A stretch of DNA of 64,000 nucleotides, taken from the NCBI GenBank assembly GCA_903869675.1, contig CAIQAB010000022.1, positions 1 to 64,000 on the forward strand, in the 5' to 3' direction. Shown piece by piece: positions 46,919 through 55,967 of this stretch. The stretch's first letter is position 1. Each line of letters opens with the position of its first letter. A model generated the notes under the pieces. The model did no database searches. It saw nothing but the letters and a program-made list of their open reading frames with translations, and was not told the origin of the DNA. The DNA is from an uncultured Verrucomicrobiota bacterium (GTDB lineage Bacteria; Verrucomicrobiota; Verrucomicrobiia; Opitutales; Opitutaceae). The position numbers and the translations under genes were made by a program.

Positions 46919-47728
46919 TTACGAGACCCGGCGCAACACTTCCGCCATCTCCGCATGGAGCCTTCCGTTGCTGGCTAGGTAACGCCCCGGCTCCTGCCGC
47001 TGCGGAACCGGATCCCCCGCATAGTCCGTAACCACGCCACCGGCCTCGCGCACGAGCAACAAGCCCGCCATCACATCGTAGGGCTTGAGGTCTTTTTCCC
47101 AATACCCGTCGAGCCGACCCGCCGCCACATAACAAAGATCCAGCGCCGCACTGCCCAGCCTACGCTCGCCGCGGATACGGGTCAAAAACGCACCCCACTC
47201 GCGCAGGTTGTTGTCCGGATTGGTGTGCTTGTCGTAGGGAAACCCGCTCGTGATGACCGCATCGGCGAGCTCCGCCGTCTGCGTGACGCGGATAGGCCGG
47301 CCGTTCAACCACGCCCCACCGCCGCGCAAGGCCGTGAACATCTCGCCCCGCGTGGGATCGTAGACCACCCCGAGCAGCGGCTCCCGCTCCGCCGTTGTCA
47401 GTGCAATGCTCGTGCAGAAATGCGGCAGCTTACTCGCGAAATTCACCGTGCCATCGATAGGGTCCACGAACCACTGGAAAGCCGCCCCCTCCCGTGCCGC
47501 ACCTTGGCCGCCACCCTCCTCACCCACAATGTGGTGGTCGGGAAATCGCCGGCTCAGCTCGCCTACCAGATACCTCTCCACCTCGGTGTCGGCCGCCGTC
47601 ACGATGTCGATCCGGCTGGTCTTGCAAGTCGTAGGAATAGGCGCCGCAAAGTGCCGTAGCATGATCTCCCCCGCACCTCGGGCTAGGGCAGTAACGATAG
47701 GCAATAGCGCGGCCGAATCGATTGTCAT
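46919..47728 (-). CDS. suhB: Inositol monophosphatase family protein
   Basis: The ATG at 47728 gives 269 residues. Metal-binding motifs are complete: GEEGGG, WFVDPIDGTVNF and the C-terminal WEKDLKPYDVMAGLLLVREAGG. Family members dephosphorylate inositol or related sugar phosphates and, as SuhB, also aid rRNA transcription; both are possible. It is divergent from the HlyD-type lipoprotein gene (67 bp). Confidence 0.9.
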   Translation of the reverse strand: MTIDSAALLPIVTALARGAGEIMLRHFAAPIPTTCKTSRIDIVTAADTEVERYLVGELSRRFPDHHIVGEEGGGQGAAREGAAFQWFVDPIDGTVNFASKLPHFCTSIALTTAEREPLLGVVYDPTRGEMFTALRGGGAWLNGRPIRVTQTAELADAVITSGFPYDKHTNPDNNLREWGAFLTRIRGERRLGSAALDLCYVAAGRLDGYWEKDLKPYDVMAGLLLVREAGGVVTDYAGDPVPQRQEPGRYLASNGRLHAEMAEVLRRVS

Positions 47729-47795
47729 GCAAACCACATTGCCGCCGTCCCCAAAGGTCTCAAGCTCCGCAGTGCCCTCCGTTTCCGGGTATCGC

Positions 47796-48755
47796 ATGAA
47801 AATCGCCGCCGTTTTGCCATCGCTGACTGCCCTCGCCTGCTTGCTGGCGACCGGTTGCTCGCGGCCCTCCGCGAACTCCTTCCAAGGCTACCTCGAAGGT
47901 GAGTTTGTCTACATCGCCGCCCCCCTGGCCGGCCGACTCGACACCCTCGCGGTCACCCGCGGCGCCCAGGTCGAGGCGGCTGCACCCTTGTTTACTTTGG
48001 AACACGCCGCCGAGTCGGCCGCCGTCGCCCAGGCCGAAGCCCGCCTGCTGCAGGCCCGCGCCCGCTTCGAGGACCTGATGAAAGGCTCCCGCGTCAACGA
48101 ACTCGACGCTCTGCGGGCTCGCCTCGCCCAGGCCCGCGTCGCCGCCGAACTCTCCGGCCTCGAAGCCGAGCGCCAAGCCGCGCTATTTAACAAAGGCGTC
48201 AGCCCCGGCAGCGAAAACGATCGCGCCCGCCTGACCCACGAACGAGACCTCCGCGCCATCGATGACCTCGCGGCCCAACTCGCCACCGCCCGCCTCGGCG
48301 GCCGGACCGATGCCCTCACCGCCGCCGGCCAGGAGGTCGCCGCCGCCGTGGCCGCGCGGGACCAGGCCACTTGGCACGTCGACCAGAAAACCCAAGCCGC
48401 CCCCCGCGCCGCCCTCGTGCACGACACCCTTTATCGTGAGGGCGAATTCGTCGCCGCCGGTCGCCCGGTAGTTTCGCTGCTGCCGCCGGAGAACATCAAG
48501 GTCCGCTTCTTCGCCCCGGAACCAGCCCTCGCCAGCCTCAAGCCCGGCATCCGCTTGCGCGTCGGGCTGGATGGGCACACCCCGCTCGAGGCCGTGGTCA
48601 CCTACGTCTCGCCCCAGGCCGAATACACCCCGCCCGTGCTCTACAATCGCGAAAACCGCGCGAAGCTTGTCTACCTCGTGGAGGCCGCCCTCAACCCCGA
48701 GGACGTCCGCGACCTGCATCCCGGCCAGCCCGTGGACGTGACCCCCCTGCCCTGA
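47796..48755 (+). CDS. HlyD/YbhG-type membrane fusion lipoprotein
   Basis: The ATG at 47796 gives 319 residues. The N-terminus is a lipoprotein signal (LACLLATGC, lipobox Cys21). It has the split biotinyl-lipoyl domain (GEFVYIAAPLAGRLDTLAVTRG early, LYREGEFVAAGRPVVSLLP later) and a long coiled-coil hairpin between (LLQARARFEDLMKGSRV...). It leads an operon with an ATPase and a permease, the YbhG-F-S arrangement for export of small toxic compounds. Confidence 0.87.
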   Translation: MKIAAVLPSLTALACLLATGCSRPSANSFQGYLEGEFVYIAAPLAGRLDTLAVTRGAQVEAAAPLFTLEHAAESAAVAQAEARLLQARARFEDLMKGSRVNELDALRARLAQARVAAELSGLEAERQAALFNKGVSPGSENDRARLTHERDLRAIDDLAAQLATARLGGRTDALTAAGQEVAAAVAARDQATWHVDQKTQAAPRAALVHDTLYREGEFVAAGRPVVSLLPPENIKVRFFAPEPALASLKPGIRLRVGLDGHTPLEAVVTYVSPQAEYTPPVLYNRENRAKLVYLVEAALNPEDVRDLHPGQPVDVTPLP

Positions 48756-48771
48756 GCCGCGCCCGCGCACC

Positions 48772-49698
48772 ATGAGCGCCCCCGACTTCGCCATCGACGT
48801 TACCGGCGTCACCAAACGCTTCGGCGATAAAACCGTCGTCGACGCCATCGCCCTGCAGGTGCGCCGCGGGGAGATCTATGGCTTTCTCGGCCCCAACGGC
48901 TCCGGCAAGACAACCTTCATTCGCATGCTTTGCGGCCTGCTCACGCCCGACGCCGGCACTGGCACCTGCCTGGGCTACGACGTCCGCACCCAACAGGCCG
49001 ACATCAAACGCAACGTTGGCTACATGACGCAGAAATTCAGCTACTACGAGGACCTGAGCATCCGCGAGAACCTCGATTTCGTAGCCCGGATTTACGGCAT
49101 TCCAGACCGTCGCGCCGCCGTGCAACACAGCCTGGACCGCCTCGGCCTGGCCAAACGCAGCCACCAACTCGCCGGCCAGCTTTCGGGCGGCTGGAAACAA
49201 CGTCTCGCGCTCGCCGCCTGCCTCCTCCACTCCCCCCGGCTTCTCCTGCTCGACGAACCCACCGCCGGCGTCGATCCCAAAGCCCGCCGCGAATTCTGGG
49301 ACGAGATCCACCAACTCGCCGCCGACGGCCTGACCGTGTTGATCACCACCCACTACATGGACGAGGCCGAGCGTTGCCACCGCCTCGCCTACCTCGCCTA
49401 CGGCCGCCTTCTGGCCGGCGGCTCACTCGCCGAGGTCCTCGCCTCCGCAAAGCTCTTTACTTGGAGCGTGACCGGCCCCGAACTCCGCACCCTTGCCGCC
49501 ACCCTGCTCGGCCGCCCCGGGGTCGAACAAGTCACCGCCTTTGGCAATACCCTGCATGTAAGCGGGCGAGACGCCACCAGCCTCGACTCCACCGTCGCGG
49601 GCCTGCGCGAACCGCGCCACGATTGGAAACGCATCCCCGCCGGGCTCGAGGACGTATTCATCAGCCTGATGGACTGCGCGAAGGATAACTACTCATGA
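48772..49698 (+). CDS. ABC transporter ATPase (single-domain YbhF-like)
   Basis: The 308 residues contain Walker A GPNGSGKTT (40-48), LSGGWKQRLALAACLLH (with Trp instead of Gln after the signature glycines), LLLLDEPTAGVDP and the H-loop in TTHYMDEAERC. E. coli YbhF has two ATPase domains; here there is one, so the complex would use a homodimer. The C-terminal ~80 residues match the DrrA/CcmA-type extension. It starts 16 bp after the fusion protein and overlaps the permease by 4 bp (ATGA). Confidence 0.9.
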   Translation: MSAPDFAIDVTGVTKRFGDKTVVDAIALQVRRGEIYGFLGPNGSGKTTFIRMLCGLLTPDAGTGTCLGYDVRTQQADIKRNVGYMTQKFSYYEDLSIRENLDFVARIYGIPDRRAAVQHSLDRLGLAKRSHQLAGQLSGGWKQRLALAACLLHSPRLLLLDEPTAGVDPKARREFWDEIHQLAADGLTVLITTHYMDEAERCHRLAYLAYGRLLAGGSLAEVLASAKLFTWSVTGPELRTLAATLLGRPGVEQVTAFGNTLHVSGRDATSLDSTVAGLREPRHDWKRIPAGLEDVFISLMDCAKDNYS

Positions 49699-50828
49699 GC
49701 GGCCTTTCTTTCCACCGCCTCTGGGCCGTCGTGCTGAAGGAGTTCATCCAGATGAAGCGCGACCGCGTAACCTTTGGCATGATGGTCGGAATCCCGCTGA
49801 TGCAGTTGATGATGTTCGGCTTCGCGATCAATTCCGACCCACGCCACCTGCCCGCCGCCGTCCACCTCGCCGACAACGGCCCGTTCGCCCGCACCCTCGT
49901 GCAGGCCCTCCGCACCAGCGACTATTTCAGGGTCATCAAAGAGACTGAATCCGAGGCCGAGACCCAGCGCCTGCTGCAACTCGGCGAGGTGCAGTTCGTG
50001 GTAAACATACCGGTCGATTTCAACCGCCGCCTTCTCCGCGGTGAACGCCCCACGGTGCTGATCGAGGCAGATGCCTCCGATCCCGCCGCCACCGGCCCCG
50101 CCCTCAACGCCGTCGCGCAACTCGCCAACAACGTCTTCAACCGCGACCTGCCCGGTTCGCTCGCCCCGCTGCAGGCGCAAAACGGCCCGGTCGACTTCCG
50201 CATCCACGCCCACTACAATCCTGAAAATATCACCCAATACAACGTCGTGCCCGGCCTCATGGGCGTGGTGCTCACCATGACCATGGTGGTCATCACCGCC
50301 CTCGCCATCACCCGCGAACGCGAACGGGGAACGATGGAGAACCTGCTCTCCACGCCCGTTCGCCCGTTCGAGGTCATGGTAGGCAAAATCCTGCCCTACA
50401 TCATGGTGGGATACATTCAGATAAGCCTCATTCTGGTGGTCGCCCATTTCATTTTCCATGTCCCCATGCTGGGCAGCTTGCCTCTGCTCTACGCCGTCGC
50501 GCTGCTCTTCATCGCGGCCAACCTCGCGGTGGGCATCACCTTCTCCACCCTCGCGAAAAATCAGCTCCAGGCGGTCCAGATGGCGTTTTTCTTTTTCCTG
50601 CCCTCGATCCTGCTGTCCGGCTTCATGTTCCCATTTCGCGGTATGCCAGAGTGGGCCCAAGCCATCGGTTCCTGCCTGCCAAATACCCACTTCCTGCGTA
50701 TCGTCCGCGGCATCTTACTGAAGGGCAATGGCCTCTCAGAAATTGCCCCCCAAATCTGGCCCCTGCTTATCTTCCTGGCCATCGCCATGACCATCGGGGT
50801 AAGACGCTACCGGCAGACGCTGGATTAA
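49695..50828 (+). CDS. ABC-2 type transporter permease (YbhR/YbhS-like)
   Basis: The 377-residue permease has one N-terminal span (about 28-48), a periplasmic domain of ~130 residues and five C-terminal spans, with RERERGTMENLLSTPVRPFEVMVGKILPY, the family signature. Only one permease gene is present; YbhS and YbhR form a pair in E. coli, so here a homodimer is likely. Confidence 0.88.
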   Translation: MSGLSFHRLWAVVLKEFIQMKRDRVTFGMMVGIPLMQLMMFGFAINSDPRHLPAAVHLADNGPFARTLVQALRTSDYFRVIKETESEAETQRLLQLGEVQFVVNIPVDFNRRLLRGERPTVLIEADASDPAATGPALNAVAQLANNVFNRDLPGSLAPLQAQNGPVDFRIHAHYNPENITQYNVVPGLMGVVLTMTMVVITALAITRERERGTMENLLSTPVRPFEVMVGKILPYIMVGYIQISLILVVAHFIFHVPMLGSLPLLYAVALLFIAANLAVGITFSTLAKNQLQAVQMAFFFFLPSILLSGFMFPFRGMPEWAQAIGSCLPNTHFLRIVRGILLKGNGLSEIAPQIWPLLIFLAIAMTIGVRRYRQTLD

Positions 50829-50864
50829 GCCTCATCTGGTTCGGTAGATAAAAAAGTCAGAGTC

Positions 50865-50894
50865 TTGACCGGGCGGATCCGGCAGGGTTAATAC
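50865..50894 (+). promoter_or_regulatory. Possible sigma70-type promoter
   Basis: TTGACC (50865-50870) is followed after 18 bp by TAATAC (50889-50894), then an AT-rich stretch, about 30-35 bp before the GTG start at 50928. The -10 match is only moderate. No other promoter in the window stood out as well. Confidence 0.35.
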
Positions 50895-50927
50895 ATATAT
50901 TTTCTAATTACTCCCGGATCCAATTAC

Positions 50928-51557
50928 GTGAATTCCTACCTTTTATATGCATCGGGGGTGTTACTCTTGGCTTTACCCAGCGGCCCAGTTATCCGCCGTT
51001 ACTTTAAAACGCGCAGCCTGAGCGAACTTTCGCAAATACCCGGCGGACGCATCGGCTGGCTTCATCCACTCAAGGCCATGGATCTGGCAAGGGCTTATGG
51101 CGGCGCGACTCTGATCAACGCTGCCTTCGCCGCCATTCATCCCAGCGGCCCGCAACAGTTGCCCGCCCGCTTGGTTTTGCTGATCGCCACGACCGCAGGC
51201 TTGCTGATCCAGCATGGCCTGCACCGCACAAAAGACGAAACCATGCATGCGCCGATAGCCTATCTCGCCGGACTGGCCCTCGCCATCCTGCCGCTCAAGG
51301 TCGCCCTCTTTGCCCTGCCCGTCGGCATCCTCTCCGGCATCGGCCTCCGCCACATCTCCTGGGGCTTCATCATGACCGCGATCGCGGCGGGTGGCTTCGG
51401 TTTGTTGTTCAAACAAAACTACCTGACCCTCGCCACCGCCTGTTTCCTGCTGACTCTGCCCATAGTGCTTTCTCATCTGATGCATCGATCCTTGGTAATC
51501 GCAGTCCGCTCGAATATTATCAAAATCAAAGCCGCTGATTATGGCCGCCTGCGATAA
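50928..51557 (+). CDS. Polytopic membrane protein, unknown function
   Basis: The 209 residues start at GTG 50928. There are about five hydrophobic segments and short charged loops (IRRYFKTRSLSELSQIPGGRIGWLHPLKAMDLARAYGGATL between the first two). No motif is recognised. It is a single gene with an AT-rich upstream region. Composition resembles its neighbours. Confidence 0.6.
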   Translation: MNSYLLYASGVLLLALPSGPVIRRYFKTRSLSELSQIPGGRIGWLHPLKAMDLARAYGGATLINAAFAAIHPSGPQQLPARLVLLIATTAGLLIQHGLHRTKDETMHAPIAYLAGLALAILPLKVALFALPVGILSGIGLRHISWGFIMTAIAAGGFGLLFKQNYLTLATACFLLTLPIVLSHLMHRSLVIAVRSNIIKIKAADYGRLR

Positions 51558-51645
51558 AACCAACCGTTAGCCTACGGCGGAGGGAAGCCACTGCACCCGA
51601 TTTCCCCGCTTCCGCTGCGACCGCCTTTCTGTCAGCCTGCCTATC

Positions 51646-51993
51646 ATGATCAAAGGCCAGAAAGTCGTCTGCATCAACGACACCTTCCCCGCGCTGATCC
51701 GCGCAATCTATAAACAACTACCGGTAAAGGGTGTTACCTACACCATTCGCGAGGTCTTCCTCGGCCGCGAAAAAGTGGTGAAGGGCGGCGATTCCGCCAC
51801 CGTCGGTCTGCTCCTGACCGAGCTCACTAACCCACCCGACCCCTTTCACCAAGGTAAACAGGAACTTGGTTTCAGTTCCGAACGCTTCGCCCCGTTGCAG
51901 GAAAAAACCGACGAGACATCCACCGGCGAGGAAGCCGGCGAACTCGTCGAATCAGGCGCCGGCCAATCCGGCGCCGGGTTTTGGCAGGATTGA
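51646..51993 (+). CDS. Conserved hypothetical protein, possibly phage-derived
   Basis: The 115-residue protein starts KGQKVVCINDTFPALIRAIYKQLPVKGVTYTIREVFLG and contains LLTELTNPPDPFHQGKQELGFSSERFAPL. It resembles small conserved proteins I recall from prophage-like regions, but no phage genes are nearby. Soluble, no signal peptide. The last 30 residues are Gly/Glu-rich. Function unknown. Confidence 0.55.
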   Translation: MIKGQKVVCINDTFPALIRAIYKQLPVKGVTYTIREVFLGREKVVKGGDSATVGLLLTELTNPPDPFHQGKQELGFSSERFAPLQEKTDETSTGEEAGELVESGAGQSGAGFWQD

Positions 51994-52060
51994 GCGCCCC
52001 TGAATAACAAGGAGTCGCTCACACCCCCTCGCCAGTGCGCTCCAGACAGGCTCCGCCCGC

Positions 52061-53467
52061 TCAGGAGGGCGGCGTGTAGCGCTCACTACCACCCAGCGCG
52101 AGGAACTGCCGGTAAAGGATCAAAAACGCGACCACACCCGTGGCCGCCAGCGCCCCGCCGATCACAAAGGTATAGTGGTAAGCATGGCCCGTTAGATCGA
52201 GTAACTGCCCAACCACCGGAGGCACCCCGATAAAGCCGAGCGCCAGGATGATGCCGGCCGCCGACGCGAACTGGGCGAACTTGGCCCGAGGGAAAAGACG
52301 CGGAAACAAAGATGCCGTGCCGGTGAAAAAGATACCCGAAATCACGCCATGCGCCACGTAGGCCACGGAAAAACTCGCGATGTCCCTCGCTATAAAACCA
52401 GCCCAGAGCGCGATGACGGCATAGACCGCGAGCGCGAACATACCCACCCGGATCGGGTGAAATTTATCCGCGAACCAGCCAATGAAGAGCGCCAGACAGA
52501 TCGAGATCGCATAGGTGATGGACCGCAACTCGCCATAGCGCTCCATGGTCATGCCGATGCTGCGGATGTAAGGCACGTCAAACGAGTTGATCGGCAGAAA
52601 GGCGGCGTTGCCGATCATCGCGGCAAGAAAGATCCACAGGTAAAACCGATGCGCCGAGCACTCCTGCACGTAGGCCCGGATCGGCTCCGCCACCCGCGTG
52701 GTGAAGGCCCCGTCGGTCTTCGGCGCCGGGGGCGGATAGCCTCCCTCCTTGACCATGAAACACATGACCGAAAAACCCAACCCGTAGAGCAGCCCCAATC
52801 CGATAAAGAGGAGTTTGAAGTTCTGCTCCGCGTGACCGATCAGGAACGAGTTGAAGACGATGCCGGCACCGAGCCCGACGATACGAAAGAGCGCAAAAAA
52901 CCGTCCGATCACCGCCTGCGGCACCACATCATTGATCAGCCCCACAAAGACCGAGTTGGCAATGACCGTGAAAATCTCAAAAAAGGTCCACAAGCCCGCG
53001 AACACCATCAAGCGGCACGCGAGGGGATCCGGCGCGACGGTCCCCAGCACACCATGCAAAAAGTCCGCGATCTCGACCGTGTAGCCCATGCCGACCATGG
53101 CCAGCGCCGCGATCGGCGTGGGAATTAGGAGGTAAGGAATGCGGCGCCCCCAACGCCCGCGATGGTTATCGGATCGCACACTGATGATCGGGCCGATCAA
53201 CATGCCCAAGGCCGCTGGCATCGAAGTAACCATCAGACCAAGGATCAGATCGCTCGCCTTGAACTGCTTGAAAAGCAACTGCGACATCGGCTGCACCGCC
53301 CGCTCTTTCATGTTCCAGGCGAAATCACCCCAAAGCAGCCAGCAAAACAAGGCGACCAAGCCGGCCGTGCCATAAGTCAACGTGCCCACCCGCCAATTCT
53401 TGATGCCATTCTTGAGTTCGGTCGCAGACGCTGAATCGGGGCGGGATGAAACGGGGGCGGGGTTCAT
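52061..53467 (-). CDS. MFS sugar transporter (SLC45/GPH-like)
   Basis: The 468 residues make about 12 membrane segments. Family-like marks are LVALFCWLLWGDFAWNMKERAVQP and ISVRSDNHRGRWGRRIPYL (the RGRRxP-type loop between helices 2 and 3). The gene is divergent from the first Gfo/Idh/MocA gene (about 200 bp), and is a natural uptake partner for sugars or keto-sugars made by that locus (inference). Substrate unknown. Confidence 0.82.
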   Translation of the reverse strand: MNPAPVSSRPDSASATELKNGIKNWRVGTLTYGTAGLVALFCWLLWGDFAWNMKERAVQPMSQLLFKQFKASDLILGLMVTSMPAALGMLIGPIISVRSDNHRGRWGRRIPYLLIPTPIAALAMVGMGYTVEIADFLHGVLGTVAPDPLACRLMVFAGLWTFFEIFTVIANSVFVGLINDVVPQAVIGRFFALFRIVGLGAGIVFNSFLIGHAEQNFKLLFIGLGLLYGLGFSVMCFMVKEGGYPPPAPKTDGAFTTRVAEPIRAYVQECSAHRFYLWIFLAAMIGNAAFLPINSFDVPYIRSIGMTMERYGELRSITYAISICLALFIGWFADKFHPIRVGMFALAVYAVIALWAGFIARDIASFSVAYVAHGVISGIFFTGTASLFPRLFPRAKFAQFASAAGIILALGFIGVPPVVGQLLDLTGHAYHYTFVIGGALAATGVVAFLILYRQFLALGGSERYTPPS

Positions 53468-53668
53468 GTATCGAAGGGTTGCGCGATTTCCCCGCTGCTG
53501 GCGAGATCACGCATAAGCCTTGTGGATTGACAGTCATATCCTTCGCCCGACACGCGAGCCCGATAGCTTGGGCAGAACGCCAACGCCGGCCTTGCCCGCT
53601 CGAAACGTTTGATCGTAAATGGCCGCCACCCTGGGACTACTTCCCCCTTCCGCCCCGCCGTCCGCCCC

Positions 53669-55003
53669 ATGACCGCACCCGCCCGCCCCACCCGCCGTCG
53701 TTTCCTGCAAACCGTCTCGCTCGCCGCCTCCGCCACGCTCGCTCCGTGCGTCTTGGCCGCTCCGTTCCGGAATCATGTGTCTGGAGGCCGAAAACTCCGC
53801 GTCGCTTGCATCGGCCTGGGCGGCAAGGGGCAAAGCGACTCCCTCGCCTGCGCCAGTGAAGATATCGTCGCCCTGTGCGACGTCGATTTTGAGCGCGGGC
53901 GCGAGCTCTTTTACCGGTATCCCCAAGCCGCCCGCTACCGCGACTACCGCCAGATGCTCGCCGAAATGGGCAACCGGATCGACGCCGTGACTGTGTCCAC
54001 CCCCGATCACACCCATTTCGGCGCCGCCCTCATGGCCATCGAGTTGGGCAAACATGTTTACGTCCAAAAACCCCTCACCCACACCATCGCCGAGGCACGC
54101 ATCCTCAAGGCCGCCGCCGCCAAGGCCGGCGTGATCACCCAGATGGGCAACCAAGGCCACGCCAACGAAGGCACCCGCTTGACCAAAGAGTGGATCGAGG
54201 CCGGCGTGATCGGCACCGTCCGCGAGGTCCACGCCTGGACCAACCGTCCCATCTGGCCCCAAGGCGTTCCCCTGCCGGGGCCCGCCCCCATACCGGAAAC
54301 CCTGGACTGGAACCTCTGGCTCGGCGTCGCCCCCGAGCGTGCCTACAGCCCCGCCCTCGCCCCGTTTAACTGGCGGGGGTTCTGGGACTACGGCTGCGGC
54401 GCCCTCGGGGACATGGGCTGCCACCTGCTCGACGCCGCTTTCTGGGCCCTCGACCTGCGCGGCGACGCCACCATCTCCGCCATTAGCGAGGGCGACCACT
54501 CCGATGTCTCCGCGCCTCGCTCGTCCATAGTAACCTATCAGTTTCCCCGCCGCGGCGACCGCGCCCCGGTGAAGGTCGTCTGGTATGACGGCGACAAACG
54601 CCCGCCCATCCCGCCCGAACTCGGGCCCGGCGCCGAACTGCCCGAGGGCGGCGTATTTTTCCTGGGTGACCGCGGGGTGCTCTACAACTCCGACACCTAC
54701 GGCGGCTCCCCCCGCCTCCTCCCCGAGGAGCGCATGCAGGCATTCACCGACCGACCGAAAAAAACCATCCCGCGCGTCCCAAAGTCCAACCCTCACTTGG
54801 AATGGATCCGCGCCTGCAAGGGCGAGGGCCCCGCCCCCGGCTCCAACATCGCCGACTACTCCGCCGACCTCACCGAGATGGTCCTTCTGGGCAACCTCGC
54901 CCTCCGCGCCGGCCAGACCATCGAGTGGGACTCCGCCCGCATGCGCTGCGGCAATCTCCCAGGCGCCGACCGTTTCATCCACAAGTCCTACCGCTTGTTT
55001 TAA
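53669..55003 (+). CDS. Tat-exported Gfo/Idh/MocA oxidoreductase, copy 1
   Basis: The ATG at 53669 gives 444 residues with a twin-arginine signal (RRRFLQ, 9-14, then a hydrophobic stretch ending near residue 30). The NAD(P)-binding GLGGKGQSD follows, and the usual EKP of the catalytic Lys region is QKP (VYVQKPLTH). The C-terminal half fits the Gfo/Idh/MocA substrate domain. Exported members with tightly bound NAD oxidise sugar hydroxyls. It leads the cluster, divergent from the MFS gene, with DUF1080 24 bp downstream. Confidence 0.9.
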   Translation: MTAPARPTRRRFLQTVSLAASATLAPCVLAAPFRNHVSGGRKLRVACIGLGGKGQSDSLACASEDIVALCDVDFERGRELFYRYPQAARYRDYRQMLAEMGNRIDAVTVSTPDHTHFGAALMAIELGKHVYVQKPLTHTIAEARILKAAAAKAGVITQMGNQGHANEGTRLTKEWIEAGVIGTVREVHAWTNRPIWPQGVPLPGPAPIPETLDWNLWLGVAPERAYSPALAPFNWRGFWDYGCGALGDMGCHLLDAAFWALDLRGDATISAISEGDHSDVSAPRSSIVTYQFPRRGDRAPVKVVWYDGDKRPPIPPELGPGAELPEGGVFFLGDRGVLYNSDTYGGSPRLLPEERMQAFTDRPKKTIPRVPKSNPHLEWIRACKGEGPAPGSNIADYSADLTEMVLLGNLALRAGQTIEWDSARMRCGNLPGADRFIHKSYRLF

Positions 55004-55027
55004 GGACTGCCGCACCTCCGCCACCCC

Positions 55028-55795
55028 ATGCAATCTTCCGCCTCGCTCCGCGTTCTCCGCTTCGCCCTCCTGCCGGCGACCATTCTTCTCACCGTCCTTA
55101 CGGCCTCGGAACAAGACCTCGCCGCCGGCCGCGTCCCCCCCGCCGGCTTCTCCACCGACGTCCGCGCCACCTACGCCGACGGTCGCGGCAAAGACTCCGC
55201 CCGCTGGCCCGTTCCCCATCCTCTCTTCGCCCAAGACCTGAGCAACGCCGACTTCACCCCCGGCGCCTGGGCCGTCGACGCCGAGGGCGTGCTCGCCCCC
55301 GCCCGCGAAACGAACGCCTCCCAACGTGGCGACATCTGGACCAAGGCGAGCTACGGCGACTTCGTCCTTAACGTCGAATTCCGCACCCGTGCCGCCGGCG
55401 CCAACAGCGGCGTTTTCCTGCGCTGCAGCGACACCGCGAACTGGCTGCACCACTCCATCGAGGTGCAGATCTTTCAGGGCGACACCGAGCCCGTCCACGC
55501 CGTCGGCGCGATCTTCGACGTCGCCGCCCCCCGCCGCGTGCTCCCCCTCGTGCCCGGGGAATGGAACCGCTACACCATAATCGCCCGGAAAAACCTGATC
55601 ACCGTCATCCTGAACGGCGAAGAGGTGAACAAAATCGACCTCGACGAATGGACCCAGGCCGGCCTCAACCCCGACGGCACCAAGAACAAATTCGCCACGG
55701 CCTGCAAAGACATGGCCCGCAACGGCCGCATCGGACTCCAGGACCACGGCGGCTCCCGCGTCGAGTTCCGCCATCTTTTCATCGAGCGCCTCTGA
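55028..55795 (+). CDS. DUF1080 (3-keto-disaccharide hydrolase-like) protein
   Basis: The 255 residues have an N-terminal hydrophobic segment (export signal) and the DUF1080 concanavalin-like domain: GDIWTKASYGDFVLNVEFRT, NSGVFLRCSD, HHSIEVQIFQ, and GRIGLQDHGGSRVEFR. DUF1080 members act on 3-keto-glycosides, cleaving the glycosidic bond after oxidation; the neighbour oxidoreductase fits that partnership. It begins 24 bp after copy 1 of the oxidoreductases. Confidence 0.9.
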   Translation: MQSSASLRVLRFALLPATILLTVLTASEQDLAAGRVPPAGFSTDVRATYADGRGKDSARWPVPHPLFAQDLSNADFTPGAWAVDAEGVLAPARETNASQRGDIWTKASYGDFVLNVEFRTRAAGANSGVFLRCSDTANWLHHSIEVQIFQGDTEPVHAVGAIFDVAAPRRVLPLVPGEWNRYTIIARKNLITVILNGEEVNKIDLDEWTQAGLNPDGTKNKFATACKDMARNGRIGLQDHGGSRVEFRHLFIERL

Positions 55796-55967
55796 TACCA
55801 ACAGCTGGTAGGAATTAGTTTTTCGGAACAAGAATTGTGACCTCGGATCCCTTGGAGAATCACGGACACGAACCGCTCAATCCGTGCCCGTCAGTGCAAT
55901 CTGTGGTTAATGTCTGATTGTTTTCAGCTGCCGCTATGAATACCATCTTCACTCGCCCCCTACTCCC
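55796..55967. repeat. Intergenic repeat-like sequence
   Basis: The 172-bp gap holds ATCACGGACACGAACCGCTC, AATCCGTGCC and AATCTGTGGTTAA. On the minus strand it reads TTAACCACAGATTGCAC, then CACGGATTGAG, a sequence type I recall as repeated between genes in Verrucomicrobiota (from memory, not tested). A small palindrome TACCA-ACAGC-TGGTA (55797-55811) follows the DUF1080 stop. It may separate the cluster into two transcription units. Confidence 0.4.

Noticed and set aside
51955-51975. A strong GC hairpin followed by TTTT near the end of the 51646-51993 gene
   Set aside because: It lies inside the coding frame before the stop codon and the T-run is short; probably coding repetition (Gly-Ala-Gly).
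53534-55831. A 765-codon open frame on the minus strand opposite the first oxidoreductase and DUF1080 genes
   Set aside because: It mirrors the high-GC third positions of the plus-strand genes, has Gly/Val/Ala-biased composition and no family motifs. The plus-strand genes are unmistakable.
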